From Lanius collurio (taxonomy: Eukaryota > Chordata > Aves > Passeriformes > Laniidae), in NCBI GenBank assembly GCA_020086605.1, contig JACBWW010000017.1, positions 19,063,806-19,127,805 of the forward strand: 64,000 nucleotides of DNA, read 5' to 3'. The translations under genes and the position numbers were made by a program. A model generated the notes under the pieces. It ran no database searches. It worked only from the letters and a program-made list of their open reading frames with translations, and was not told where the DNA came from. Positions 38,133 through 49,430 of the stretch are shown in pieces. Numbering within the stretch: the first letter of the stretch is position 1; every line of letters begins with the position of its first letter.

Positions 38133-38710
38133 TGTGGTGAGTTGACCTTGGCTGGACTTAACTTGCCCAGCATCCACTCTATCACTCCCCTCTTCAGCAG
38201 AATGGAGGAGAGAGAAAATAAAATGGAAAAAAATTTGAAGATCCAGATAAAGGCCGTTTAATAGAGTAAAGGTCACATGCATGAAAGCAAAGGAAAACAG
38301 AGGATTTATTCTCAACTTCCCATCAGCAGGCGATGCCCAGACACTTCCCCGGAAGCAGGGCTTCAGTGTGCCTAGCAGTTGCTCTGGAAGACAAAACACC
38401 ATAATGACAAATGCTTCTCCTCCTTTTTCTTGGCTTTTATTGCTGAGCAGACACCATATGGTCTGCAATATCCCTTTGGTGGGTTGGAGTCAGCTGTCCT
38501 GGCTGTGTCCCTTCCCAACTTCTTGCCCACTCCCAGCCCACCACAGGAGGCAGTTCCAGTTGGAGAGGCAGCGCGGATGCCGTGCGAGCGCTGCTCTGCA
38601 GTTGCCAACACACGAGTGTGTTCTCAACACCTCGCCAGCTACTGATACAAAGTACAGCACTATGAGGGCTGCTGTGGGGAAAATGGCATCCATCTCAGCC
38701 TGACCCAATA
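38133..38710 (-). mobile_element. Solo LTR of a bird endogenous retrovirus, copy 2
   Basis: The + strand copy begins TGTGGTGAGTTGACCTTGGC and ends near CAGCCTGACCCAATA. It shares GGTCAGCTGTCCT-type blocks (here GAGTCAGCTGTCCTGGCTGT near 38487) with copy 1. On the minus strand, ATTAAA (+ strand TTTAAT at 38258-38263) is a poly(A) signal variant at the position expected for this family, which supports minus-strand orientation, antisense to CDK14. No internal retroviral genes are present. It is followed within 40 bp by a CR1. Confidence 0.75.
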
Positions 38711-38749
38711 TGGATGGCTTTGGACTCTGCAAACTTCCTAGCCATCAGG

Positions 38750-39909
38750 GTCTATGGAGTTGTGACACTGTTTCCCAAAGTATTATCCTAGAGAAACTGA
38801 TTGATTATGTCTTGGACAGCAAACTCTTTGGTAGGTTGAAAAGTGGCTGGATGTCCGGGCCCAGAGAGTGGTGGTGAATGTTGCTACCTCCAATTGGTGG
38901 CTGGTCACTAGTGGGGTAGCCCAAGGCTCATTACTGGGGTCAGTCCTTGTTTAATATCTTTATCAATGATCTGAACCAGGGGATCAGTAGACACCAGATG
39001 ACACCAAGCTGTGATGATGTTTTGGTCTGCTGGAGGGTAGTAAGGTTCCACAGAGGGATTTGGACAGGCTGGATTGATGGGCCAAGGCCAGTGGTATGAG
39101 GTCATATATAAAGGCAAAGTACCAAGTGTTTCACTTGGGTCACAACAACCCCAGGCAGTGCTACAGGCTTGGGAATGAGTGGCTGGAAAGCTGCCTGGTA
39201 GAAAAGGACCTTGGCCTGCTGGTCTGCAGATGGCTGAATCTGAGCCAGTGCATGCCCAGGTGGCCAAGGAAGCCAATGGCATCTTGGCCTGTATCAGAGT
39301 GTGGCCAGCAGGACCAGGGCAGTGATTGTCCCCCTGTACTCGGCACTGCTGAGGCTGTAGCTCAAATACTGGGTTCAGTTCTGAGCCCCTCGCCACAAGA
39401 AGGACATTGAAATAATGTCCAGAGAAGGGCAGTGGAGCTGGGAAAGGGTCTGGAGTCAGTCTGATGAGGAGCAGCTGAGGGAGCTGGGGATGTTTAGTCT
39501 GGAGAACAGAAGGCTCCAGGGAAGACCTTATTGCTCTCTTCAACTACCTGAAAGGGGTTGTAGCCAGGTGGGGGTCAGCCTCTTATCCCAGGTAGCAAGT
39601 GGGCAGGATGAGAGGAAAGTTGCATCAAGGGAGGTTTAGATTGGATATTACGAAAAACTCTTCAGATGAAAGGGTTGTCAAGCATTGGAAAAGGTTGCCC
39701 AGGGAAATGGCTGAATCACCATCCTTTAAGGTATACTTAAAAGAAGCAAATAAAGTAAATGTAAAAAAGAAAAAAAAGACATAAAAAAAGACTTGAAGGT
39801 GTAGATGTAGTGCTTGTGGATATGGTTTAGTGGTTGCTGTGCCAGTCTTAGGTTAACAGTTGGAATGGATGATCTTAAAGTTCTTTTCCAATCAAATGAT
39901 TCTATGATT
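38750..39909 (+). mobile_element. CR1 LINE, 5'-truncated copy with RT end and 3' UTR
   Basis: The longest CR1 here (about 1.16 kb). It starts in the RT domain region (GACACTGTTTCCC...), runs through AATATCTTTATCAATGATCT, the TTTCACTTGGGTCACAACAA block and GTGGCCAGCAGGACCAGGGC, and ends ATGATTCTATGATT. Frameshifts and stops make it inactive. Where related copies have a short A run before GTGTAGATGT, this one carries an A-rich expansion at about 39738-39795. The 211-codon minus-strand opening through it is an antisense artefact. Confidence 0.94.
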
Positions 39910-40328
39910 AGAATAGAATCATTTTTGCAGTAAAGATTTAGCCAAGCTTAATCAGTTTTTTTATACTGAGAAGTTTAAGGTTGAGTATCCCCTTTTTGAG
40001 AGGGCTTCTTTGCATAAAATTTTATTCTCGCAACCTCCATTCATGCTCTGTTATGGTAGGTGATTTAATGCATTAAAATTCACAAAGTCTTCTAGTTAAT
40101 AAAAATAGAGTATGTCAGAAGAAAATTTAACAGGCTGTTTTTTAATCTATTGTTAAACTGATTTAAAATATACTGAAACAGTTTTTTCAATGGATCACCT
40201 TTCACCTGTGCTGGGGTTCTTTTAGTGCAGTGGAATAATCAATTGTGTGAGGAGTTAAGTGACTTCACATTGGAGGATATTACATTAAAATGTGGGCAAG
40301 AAAATTAGTTCTCTTTGGTTTTTGTTTT
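39910..40328 (+). other. CDK14: Intron 2 spacer between CR1 and LTR copy 3
   Basis: About 420 bp of AT-rich sequence with no recognised feature. Confidence 0.6.
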
Positions 40329-41106
40329 TGTGGTGGTTCAACACCAGCTGGAAATTAAACTCCAAATAAGCCATTCCTATTTCCTCTGCCCTTCTGGTAA
40401 GAGAGGAGCAAAGGCAGAGTCTTAAGGGTTGAGGTAACAATTTATCGGAAGCATAAAGCAATGGAATAAGAAATACATGGTAACAGCAGCAATATTAAGA
40501 ACAAAAGTATGCAAAAGAGAAGGTGCTTTACACAGAGAAGGTATTCACCACCTCAGCTTAGTTCCATGTGGCAGCTGGGACCGAGACAAGATGGTCGCCA
40601 CTTCCTGTGGCTGACTCTCCCTGAGCCCAAGACAACAGAAAACAATGACAGACAAATTCCCCAAAACAAGACTGTCCACATCTCACCATGCCCCCACTTA
40701 GGATGCCGGACTCGATTCCACACAGCTGTTCCTGGCATTGGCGTCGCTGCTTTTGACCGCTCTGCCTGGCAACGCTTGGCTCCCCTCTGCTCAGGTTGGC
40801 TCCTTTTGGCTCAGGCTGGACTCAGCTGGGCTCGGGCTCGCCTGCACCTCTTGGTTCCATGTGGTCCTTTCCTCACTGGTGCCTCTTTTCAGCTCGTCAT
40901 GTAGTCGTGTCTCAGAGGAACAGGTAGGGGATGGGCATTGGTGGCAGTGGATGGAGTCCACAGGGCAGATCCTTACAGCCTGTCTGCTGGAGAGAAGGAG
41001 GCAAAAGGGTGCACTTCCAGGGCTGTGTTCACCTTTTCTTTACCCTGAAACCAAGCCTCCCCCGGGATGGTGTGGGTGGTAAAAAATAGCAATATAACCA
41101 TGCCCA
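40329..41106 (-). mobile_element. Probable solo LTR, copy 3 (divergent relative)
   Basis: The + strand begins TGTGGTGGTTCAACACCAGC and ends near AGCAATATAACCATGCCCA. The first about 35 bases resemble the starts of the copies at 30914 and 38133 (TGTGxTGG...CCAGCTGG...TAAxCxCC). The internal part (GAGACAAGATGGTCGCCACT and GC-rich Ser/Leu/Trp-like repeats around 40770-40850) is different. TG...CA-like termini and the GC-rich body fit an LTR read on the minus strand. No internal genes or target-site duplication are seen. The family assignment is tentative. Confidence 0.55.
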
Positions 41107-44100
41107 CAGAGTGCTGAGCTCTGCCTTCTCTCTGCAGATAAGACAGTTTCTTACATTGAAGGCTCTTGCTATGAAATGAGACCATCATTGCTTAACTTCA
41201 AAGTCAGTGCTTCTGTTAACTCTGTTGTCCATAAAGAACATTAGCTTCTGTTTTACAAATTGTGTTGAAGTCTTCAGTTTCATTTGTAAAGCTGTTCCTT
41301 GTATGTTTAGCACCAGCAAGAGGCNATTTTTGCCATGCCAAAATATCATATACTTGCAATGGTTGGTAATGGGTTTTTAAAGAATATTTTAGGAGTACAG
41401 TGAGCTTTTGAACAGAATGCTTTTGAACAAATTAATTTGCTATAGTTCTGTCCCACCCAAAACTGATTCCAGAACTGTACTCTGGGAGTCCCTACTGCCT
41501 GTTGTACCACAATATGCACAACATTCAAGTGATAAGAGGAGATAAAACAGCCATTTCATTAATTAAGTACCTTCTCTTGACTGTGTATGCAAAATAAGTT
41601 TTAGTAGTCCACTTGATAAAGAAAGTTTGGATAAAATGGATGTGTGAAAAACTGCCTTGCTGTGACTGAACTAAATATTGGTGCAGCAGAGCTTTGTAAT
41701 ATCTTTTAGTTTAATTTGTTTCACTCAAGTAAAATACGCCTTCTGACACAAGATTTGCCAATATATTTTCCATTTGCCTTGGTATTTTTCCAGTTTTGTA
41801 AAACAATGCAGCATTCTCTCTCTGCCAGCAAGAAATGTGTATCTATTGCTTCATGAAATGGAATCAGGTTAAGATCTCATAATGAACAGCTCCAACTATT
41901 TATTAAATGATTTTAGATAACTGCAGATGAATTATATAATACAACGTGTACCTTTTTATAAAGTGAATGAACAAATAATTCTTATGTATATCTTCTTGTT
42001 CTGTTTCTATCTCCTCATCCTTTCATCCCCGCACACATCCTAATTCTCTCACTCCCCTTTCAAAATGCCCTTTGTTTCCTTCTCACTCTTTGCACATCTG
42101 GTTGTCCTGCTCTTCCCCCCTTCCCCCCTCCAGCTTGATAGTCTCATTTTTAAAGCTTTGTTCTGCAAAGTACATAATTAAGCAGTAAGACATGACAGGG
42201 CATGAATATCATTGTATTAATTGAGGGGAGAGGGAGAGAGAAACTGAAAGAAAACTACATAGAAACAATACCAGCTGGCACTCCATGGGTGTATAATTTG
42301 CAATTCATTTAGAAGAAAGCTCATCCATGGGGTGAAATTTTGATTGGAAAGTGATGGCCAAGCCCACGTAACAAATGGATGCTTCTCAGACAGGAGCTTT
42401 GCTTTGCACTTGGGGCAGCATGACTTCTGCACCTCTCCCTTGTTAGACCTGCTCTGATCGCTGCTGCTGGCCTGTTGTGACCAAAGGGGCTCAGCAGCCA
42501 AAGACTTATTAACTGATCCACAGAGACAGATGGCTCCTTTTGATGGCTATTGCAGTGCAAGTGACATTTTTCTGCTGAGAAATAGGTGTTAATAATATCA
42601 TTCTGTACTTCAATAAAGTGACTCTAACATTTGCCCAGTGCTAGTAATTGTAACAGCCATTTTCACTTGAAAATGGGAAAAGAAAATACTAATGAATGGT
42701 TGGCAAGGGCCTGCAGGTGTGAAGTCTCTACTGCTTATCCCTATGTCCAAGTAGTGTACAGTAAACTTTGTCTCTGAGGAAGAAGAAAGAGGTCAAATAA
42801 AAACTCTTTCCTGTAGGAAAAAAGCAAGTTGGTAGCAGTCACAGTTGGGAGAGCTGGGAGAAGTAACTGTGTGCACAGAGCAGTCAGCTCCACTGTGCTA
42901 AAACTGGAGCTGCTTTTTATTTTTCTGTAAATTTAGTGATGTTTTAGTAATTTATATGCTCCAAAATGGAAAAATAAAAGCTGTAGTGACTTGTGCAGTT
43001 GGGCTGGGTCAGACTGAAAGCTTTAAAAAGAAAAATTCTAAATAATTTCCAATCTAATCTCTTTCTTGGACTTGTCTGGTTTGCATTTGTAATGCAGTCC
43101 TGAGTTGAAGTCAATCTGTAGAACATGCCTACAGGTATTTGTAACAATGAGGCTTCTGCATGTAGGTGTAATTGAGAATTAAACATGTAGTTTAACTTCA
43201 TAATCTGAGTGTTTGTGAGCATAATGACACATCAGTGTCCTAGCCTGTAATAGTACAAAATGGTCAGGACCGAAAACGCACTTCATGACAACTAATAAAG
43301 TACAGAACATTTTGTCTGTTTTCTCAAGTCTTTCATTCCTTCCAGCTGGTTACTGGCTTCCAAAAAAATGCTCAGGCATTGGTCATGAGTGGTTCAAGAA
43401 ATACAGAGAAGTTATTCAAGAAATCACTGATACATGGCATGAAAAATTGCTTCCTCTTCTGTACATTTTTGAGTCTGATGCAAGACATGAAAATATTTTG
43501 GTGGTCTTGGCTGTTTTCTTGGGGGCACCATCTTTCTAGTGGCAGGCAAATATCCAGCACTAAGTGGAGTATTACACAGATGCTGTGCAGCATGTTTATA
43601 CATATATGACTTTGCATCCTATATGGAACTAATGTATTTGTATATGACTGGCAAAGCTCTAGCCACTAGTTTTAATGATGAACAGCTTTTTAATTTGAGA
43701 AAGTAGCTTTTAATATGTGTGGTTTTTTAAAAAGTTTTGATACTGGAGCGTCAGAATGGTAGTAGGACCAAAATTCTTGTGGGCAGTTGTGCTGTTCAGA
43801 AGAGATTCCAGATAAAACATTCCAGATTCTTCTTAGTAATTATCCTGGGCCAGAGTAGAAACTGGGATCCACTTTGCTTTCATGCCTTTTTTCCTGGCCG
43901 CTGGAAAAGGACAGCCTTGTTCTTATTTAGTCTTTAAAACAAACATAATTCTCTTAACTCCATTCAACCTGTAGACCATCTTACTTCATATAGTGATTTT
44001 GACCTTCTAGAATGCCCTGAAATGTAGTGATTAATTTTTATTTTTCCTTCTCTCTTGGAGGGAGGGCAATACTTTCATCTTCCATGACAAGGTCAGGTGG

Positions 44101-44912
44101 CTGCAGCTTGTGTGCTCTAAGGTGTATGCTTGCAGTTGATGTGCTTGCTTTTGTTCCTCATGAGCTGGGCTTCATTCACTTTTTGGGTTTGTAGAGGCTG
44201 GCGATTGGCATCTGTGAGCAGTGTCTGCTGAAAGTACTGAGAATTGAATACAGATATATGTGGGCAGAACATGGATCTGTTTTGAAAACTGTTGAGGTGA
44301 TGTTAATTTTTTCAATGTGTGTTGTACTAGAGCAGGTTTGAGAGGGTTGTCTTGGTCTCTTGGGAGAAATTCCCTCATGAAGATAAATGAATAAATAGTG
44401 AAAACTCATTGAGTGATCCTACAGTAAAAAAAAAGAACTAAGGGTATTTCTTGTATCATCTTTTCCTGAGAATGTTGAAGTGTAGGAAACAATGGGGAAG
44501 GAAAAAACATTTTTCACTTCATCTTATGGTGTTTCTGCTGCCTAGATTCTGTCACTGTTGCTTTATAGAGTACCTTGCTTCCACATTTGCATCCAAATTA
44601 TCTAAACCTTTCTGACACAGGACAATTAAAAAAAAAATAATACTTTCTTCCCCCTGAGATTTAGCTATGCCCACAGCACTGTCAAAGGAATGGATATTAT
44701 GGATTTTAACTGAAATGTCATGGAAGTAGAGTGGGAGCAAGACACATTCAGGTGATTTTGTGACTTCTGATTCTCAGTAATGTTGCAGAGCCCTGTGTAT
44801 CAATCTATCTTCCAATGAAGTGTACTGTCTTGTGAAGGTCTTGCTGCAGCTCTAATTTTTTTTGTTGCAATAGTTCCAGTTTCCCCTTAAGAATTTGTTT
44901 TTCACCACCCTT

Positions 44913-44940
44913 AGGTGAGGATACCTTATTATCCTCACCT
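44913..44940. repeat. Perfect 11-bp inverted repeat with 6-nt loop
   Basis: AGGTGAGGATA at 44913-44923 and its reverse complement TATCCTCACCT at 44930-44940 enclose CCTTAT. With a single bulged T the stem can extend by three more pairs (TTA with TAA). Confidence 0.85.
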
Positions 44941-47371
44941 TAATAAAGGAGTGCCAGACATCTTCAGAGTCCTGCATGACTGTGAATAACTGAAAACCAA
45001 GTTATTAGAAATTTGTCCTTCAACTTCTGGTTTCTCATGTCCTCCTTTCCTTCTAGTGCTTTCCTGCATGATAACAGATGCTGTTTGATTTCTGTAAATG
45101 TTTTCCATGTTTTGGCTCAACTGTTCTGAATTTCTCTAAGAATTCAAAAGTTCTGCTTTATTTTCCCTTTACATTTTAAGTGTTATATCCCAGGCTTAAG
45201 ACTTTGCAGCTTCTTCTTTATAGTGGAGTTTTAAAATACCTTGTCAGTTTAATATAGTCTTGGCTTGCATCAAGAAGGCTCCTGTCCAGGTTTCCCAATT
45301 GAGAGTGATGGGTAGCTTGCCCTTGTGTTTGACTGCATGAAGAAAACCACATTTTTACTCTGCTTATGTTGTATCCTTATTTCCATAAGAATAATTTCTT
45401 GCTTGTTATATGGTAGTACTTCAATTTTTCAGATGTTAATGGCAATGGAAGTTCTTTCTGCCCACTTTTCTTCTATGATTAATTATATTTTTTGCCTCAT
45501 TATATTCATATATTTAGTGTGTTTTGTATATAAATTTTTATTGATTACACAATAGGAGTATAGTTCTTGTTTGAGAACTTGATCTTTATTCAAGTCATAA
45601 AGTCAAGGAACCCGTACACCAAATGTTTATGATAGTAACAAAATTGCTAGAATGGGTCATTGTGTGTTGCAGTGTCCTTTAGTTCAAGAAGGATTTCAGA
45701 CCACTAGTAAAGAATGAAATGTTACTGGAACTGCAAAAATCTATGGCAAGGTATGGCAAATTTGGCTGCATTTGGATGGATATGGAAGGATAACTATTAA
45801 ATAATAAGTATTTAAATGTTTGAAGTTGAAAATCAAAAGAACCATAAAGTCAATGTAAATGCTACAGCTGGGAGAATTCTTACCTGTTTGCACAATCTGG
45901 ATGAAGAATAGTGTTTCTCCAAATTATTGGGTTAGGAAATGCCAGGGCAGCCTTAACCCAAGTTAATGGGCAATTGCTGCATGGTGGATCTATTTCCTGG
46001 ACTGACAAGTCCGCCTCTAACTCCAACATGAGTACTAGCAGCAGGAAAATAGACTGTGGGAATACCATATACAGTTGTGGCAGAAAGCCTCATTCATGTA
46101 GGAAATACAGCCTGTGGACATATGAATTGGAGAAAGAAAATGCGAGTAGAACACAACCTTGTCTTATGTAAATAGAAATAGTTTTTGAGTGAAAGCTAGA
46201 AAGGCTTTAATATTCTTGATTATTTTCTACTGAAAAATCAGTTTCTTTCTTATAAGAGCAGAATAATTTAGACAAACTTTGTGCAACCAGTTTTCATTAA
46301 AAAAGGATTTGAGTGGAGTTTGTTTTGTGTTTGTGTTGTGTGTGTTTGGGGTTGGAGGGATGTTGACTGAGGTTGTATGTGGTGTGGCTTCTTTTCCCAG
46401 TCACCAAAGAAGAATAGTGAAGTTTCAGAGTCAGATTTCTAATGATATTGTGGATCATTAGCCATTTAAAAAAAGTTTAAAAACCAGTTGAGATGGACAA
46501 TTGTCAGAAATTGTTTCAATTTAGGCAGTTCTTCCCTGAGAATGTTTTGCTTTCGAAGATGTTTGAGGATGAATGTAGAAGCTTTCCAACCAATGGAAGA
46601 AACTGAAAGTCTTGCAAGTCTCCAAAGCTGTAAACTATTCCCAGTGCATGTAACTTCACAGTAATGTAGTGGGCAGAAATTTATGCCTGATCTCAGCTGG
46701 TTATGTCTGTGCCCTGGAGCATGAAGACGGAGGTTCTTGCAATTTTTAGTCTAGTTACAGAGGCTATTAATCATTATGTTCAATCCCTTCTTGGATACAG
46801 CTAAGCTCTTTGTTCGATATGTTCTGAGCTATTGAACTTCACAGGTCTATTACACAGTGTTTATAAAACTAATTCTAGATTTTGACCAGCAGTGAAAACA
46901 TAACCCTCAGTGGGACCAGCTATTGCTTTTAAATCAACTGTTGTTTTCTCTTTTACATGGTTGAGTGTCAAAACCCAACAAACTGATAAAATATTCAGAT
47001 TTCATAGAGAGGGAAAGGCAGCTAAGTGCAGACAAGCTTTGGAAATTTCTGTAATGTTCAGGTTTCTCAATGGTAATTTTGGGGTTAGTGTTAATCCTTA
47101 ACAGCCTGTTGACCTCCCCTGTCCCAATGGGTGATTTACTCCAGTTGATGGATGTCTGATACTGTTGCAGTGAAGGGATTTGATTCCCTCCATCTGGAGT
47201 AGAGTGATGCTCAGCATATTTAGGTAATGTGAAATTTCATTCTTCACTCCCCAACAAGTGAGGCATCTGCCCCAGATAGAGACCTGGGATGTGATTCCTC
47301 TGTTTTTTTTCTTTATTTATTTTTCTTCAAATCACTGGTAATTTCATTAGTCTGATTCTGGTGATTTACTT

Positions 47372-47445
47372 AAAAAAAAAAAAAAAAAAAACCACCAAAC
47401 CAAAAAAGCAAAATAATAAAAAAACCCAATCCAAAATAAAATGCC
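47372..47445. repeat. Poly(A) run and A-rich sequence
   Basis: A homopolymer A run of about 20 nt followed by A/C-rich sequence (CAAAAAAGC, AAAACCCAATCC). It could be a decayed retroposon tail, but no body is recognised upstream. Confidence 0.65.
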
Positions 47446-48499
47446 AAAATATACAATGAAACCAAGTGGACCCTAGTATTTTGTTGTATATTCCATAAAT
47501 GTCAGGAAACTATAGGATAGTACCTACTGTTAGGATAGCTGTCAATTTATAAAAGATAATCAGCTTCCCAGACAATTTTGTGGACTTGCAAGAAGACCAT
47601 CTGGAGGAGAAACGGAGCATATCCAATGATTGCAGAAGAGAATCATCACCAGTATCATACTCAATTAATGCAAATGTTCAGCTACTGAATTGCTGCATAT
47701 AAAGCTGACACAACAACACCTTGATTTTTCCTTGGGGAAAATTTCAATAAAACATCACCCTGTTCTGAGAATGAAAATTGCCTATCATTAAGAGCATAGG
47801 CCAAAAGTTGCATGTTTCTTTCTCTTGTAGGAAGTGTAGTAGCTGGCTAATTTGTTTGCTATGAAATGAAAACTTTCTCATGAGCCTGTCAGTTGTGTAA
47901 AATACATTTCCTCATGGTGAGTTGAATAGGCTGGGAATTTTTCTTTCAAAATTAAAAGTGCTTCTTTTAGAATGTATTTTTCCACCTTGAACAGACAAAT
48001 ATTACATTTCTTCTTTTGATATTCTCAGTTTTGAGCATCTCTGAATTGGTACTTCCACATGTGGGAAGGGACCGTCCCTTTCTCCTGCACTGATTTCCCC
48101 TGACTGGCCCCTGCAGTGAGGCTGTTTGGGAACTGGCCAGTTTCTTTTCATTATGTAAGACAGATAATAGACTCACAAAGACTTTCATTCGTAGATACTG
48201 AAACCGTTTACAAAGCAAAATAAAAAGTTGTGCATCATATTTTAACTAAACAGGGATTATTAGAGCTGCTTTTTGATTTTCTAAGAAAGACAAATGTATA
48301 CATTCAAGTAACTAAGAAATAATGCAGGGATTTTTTTCCTGTTAGATTCCAAATATCATCTGGAAATCTTTCAAGTATTAGTAGATGAATTGGACTGAGA
48401 AGTCCAGTTAGCATCACCATCATACTCAATACAGCACCCTTATAGCTTTCAGTGAATTACCAGGAAGCCCTTTACTGCAGGGATGGTCTTTTCAGCAGC

Positions 48500-49430
48500 A
48501 GAAAGAATTCTGTGGAACCGTATGATAATTCAGGTCAAGAGGGACCTGAGGAAGTCTCTTGTACAACCAGCCCCTCAAAGCAGGAGCAGCTACAAAATTA
48601 CACCAGACTATTCAGAGATTTGTCCAGTTGATCTTGAAAGCCTTCAAAGGCAGAGACTGCACAACCTCTCCGGATAATTTGTTTCAATCCTTGTCTATCA
48701 ACAGGGCTAAGAACTTTCCTTTACTTCCAGATGCAGAACTTTTGTATGTTCTTGTTGAACTCCATGAAGTTTACATCAGGACATTTCTCCAGCCTGTGCA
48801 GGTCTTTCTGGATGGCAGCCCTGGCATACCAACATCCCACCTCACCATCTGCAGAGAGTGCACTTGCTCATCTCCTCCAGGTTGTTGATGGGGGTATTAA
48901 ACAGGGCATGTCCCCAGATGGACCCCTCCAGTACCTCTTTTGTTACCACCTGCAGGTAGACTACAACCCATTGGCACAATTAGCTAAACGTTTTTTAGCC
49001 CAACTAGTTGTCTACCCATCCAGAATGTAACATCTTAACTTCAACACAGGAATGCTGTGTGAGGCTGTCAACACCGAGTTAAAGTCAGTGATGTTCATCA
49101 CTCTCATGTTGTCCAGAAATCCAGTCAAGATTTGTAGCAGAGAAGACAATTTGGTTATTCAGGCAAGATTTACCCCTGCTAAACCCATGCCATCTGTTGC
49201 CAGCCACCACCCCATTTAAGTGCCTGGAAATGTGCTCCAAGAGGATTTGCTCTGTGATTCTCTGAAGGATCTAAGTGAGGGTGATTAGTTTGTAGTTCCT
49301 TGATTGTCCTTTTGGTCTTTTTTGAAGAAGGGTGCGACAATCTTCGGTCATCAGGGACCTTTTGCAATATCCATTTCTAAGAGATTGTCATGTCATCCAA
49401 AAGCTACTTGAGGAACGTCAGCACTTAGTT
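48500..49430 (-). mobile_element. CR1 LINE, antisense copy
   Basis: Reading the + strand gives the reverse complement of CR1. It starts with the 3' UTR (GAGGGACCTGAGGAAGTCTC, ACAACCAGCCCCTCAAAGCA, ACTGCACAACCTCTCCGGAT). It continues through TTGTTGAACTCCATGAAG, GGTCTTTCTGGATGGCA, TTAAACAGGGCATGTCCCCA and GCAAGATTTACCCCTGCTAA into the RT domain (GTGATTAGTTTGTAGTTCCT). It is diverged and broken in all frames, so probably an old insertion. The terminal 8-bp CR1 motif at its 3' end is poorly preserved near 48510. Confidence 0.9.

Larger units (their letters stand above)
41107..48499 (+). other. CDK14: CDK14 intron 2, no recognised element
   Basis: About 7.4 kb of intron. Contents noted: one ambiguous base (N) at 41325, a pyrimidine-rich stretch at about 42000-42135, a perfect 11-bp hairpin at 44913-44940 and an A20-type run at 47372-47391 leading into A-rich sequence to about 47445. 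I see no exon. An 84-codon opening at 43285-43539 looks protein-like in composition but matches nothing I know. Confidence 0.65.

Noticed and set aside
38908..39543. 211-codon minus-strand open frame
   Set aside because: It lies entirely antisense to a recognisable CR1 element; it is a by-product of CR1 sequence, not a gene.
43285..43539. 84-codon frame with protein-like composition preceded by a pyrimidine tract and CAG
   Set aside because: It looked like an exon or an old retrocopy, but I recognise no family, and it does not match the expected CDK14 exon 3 sequence.
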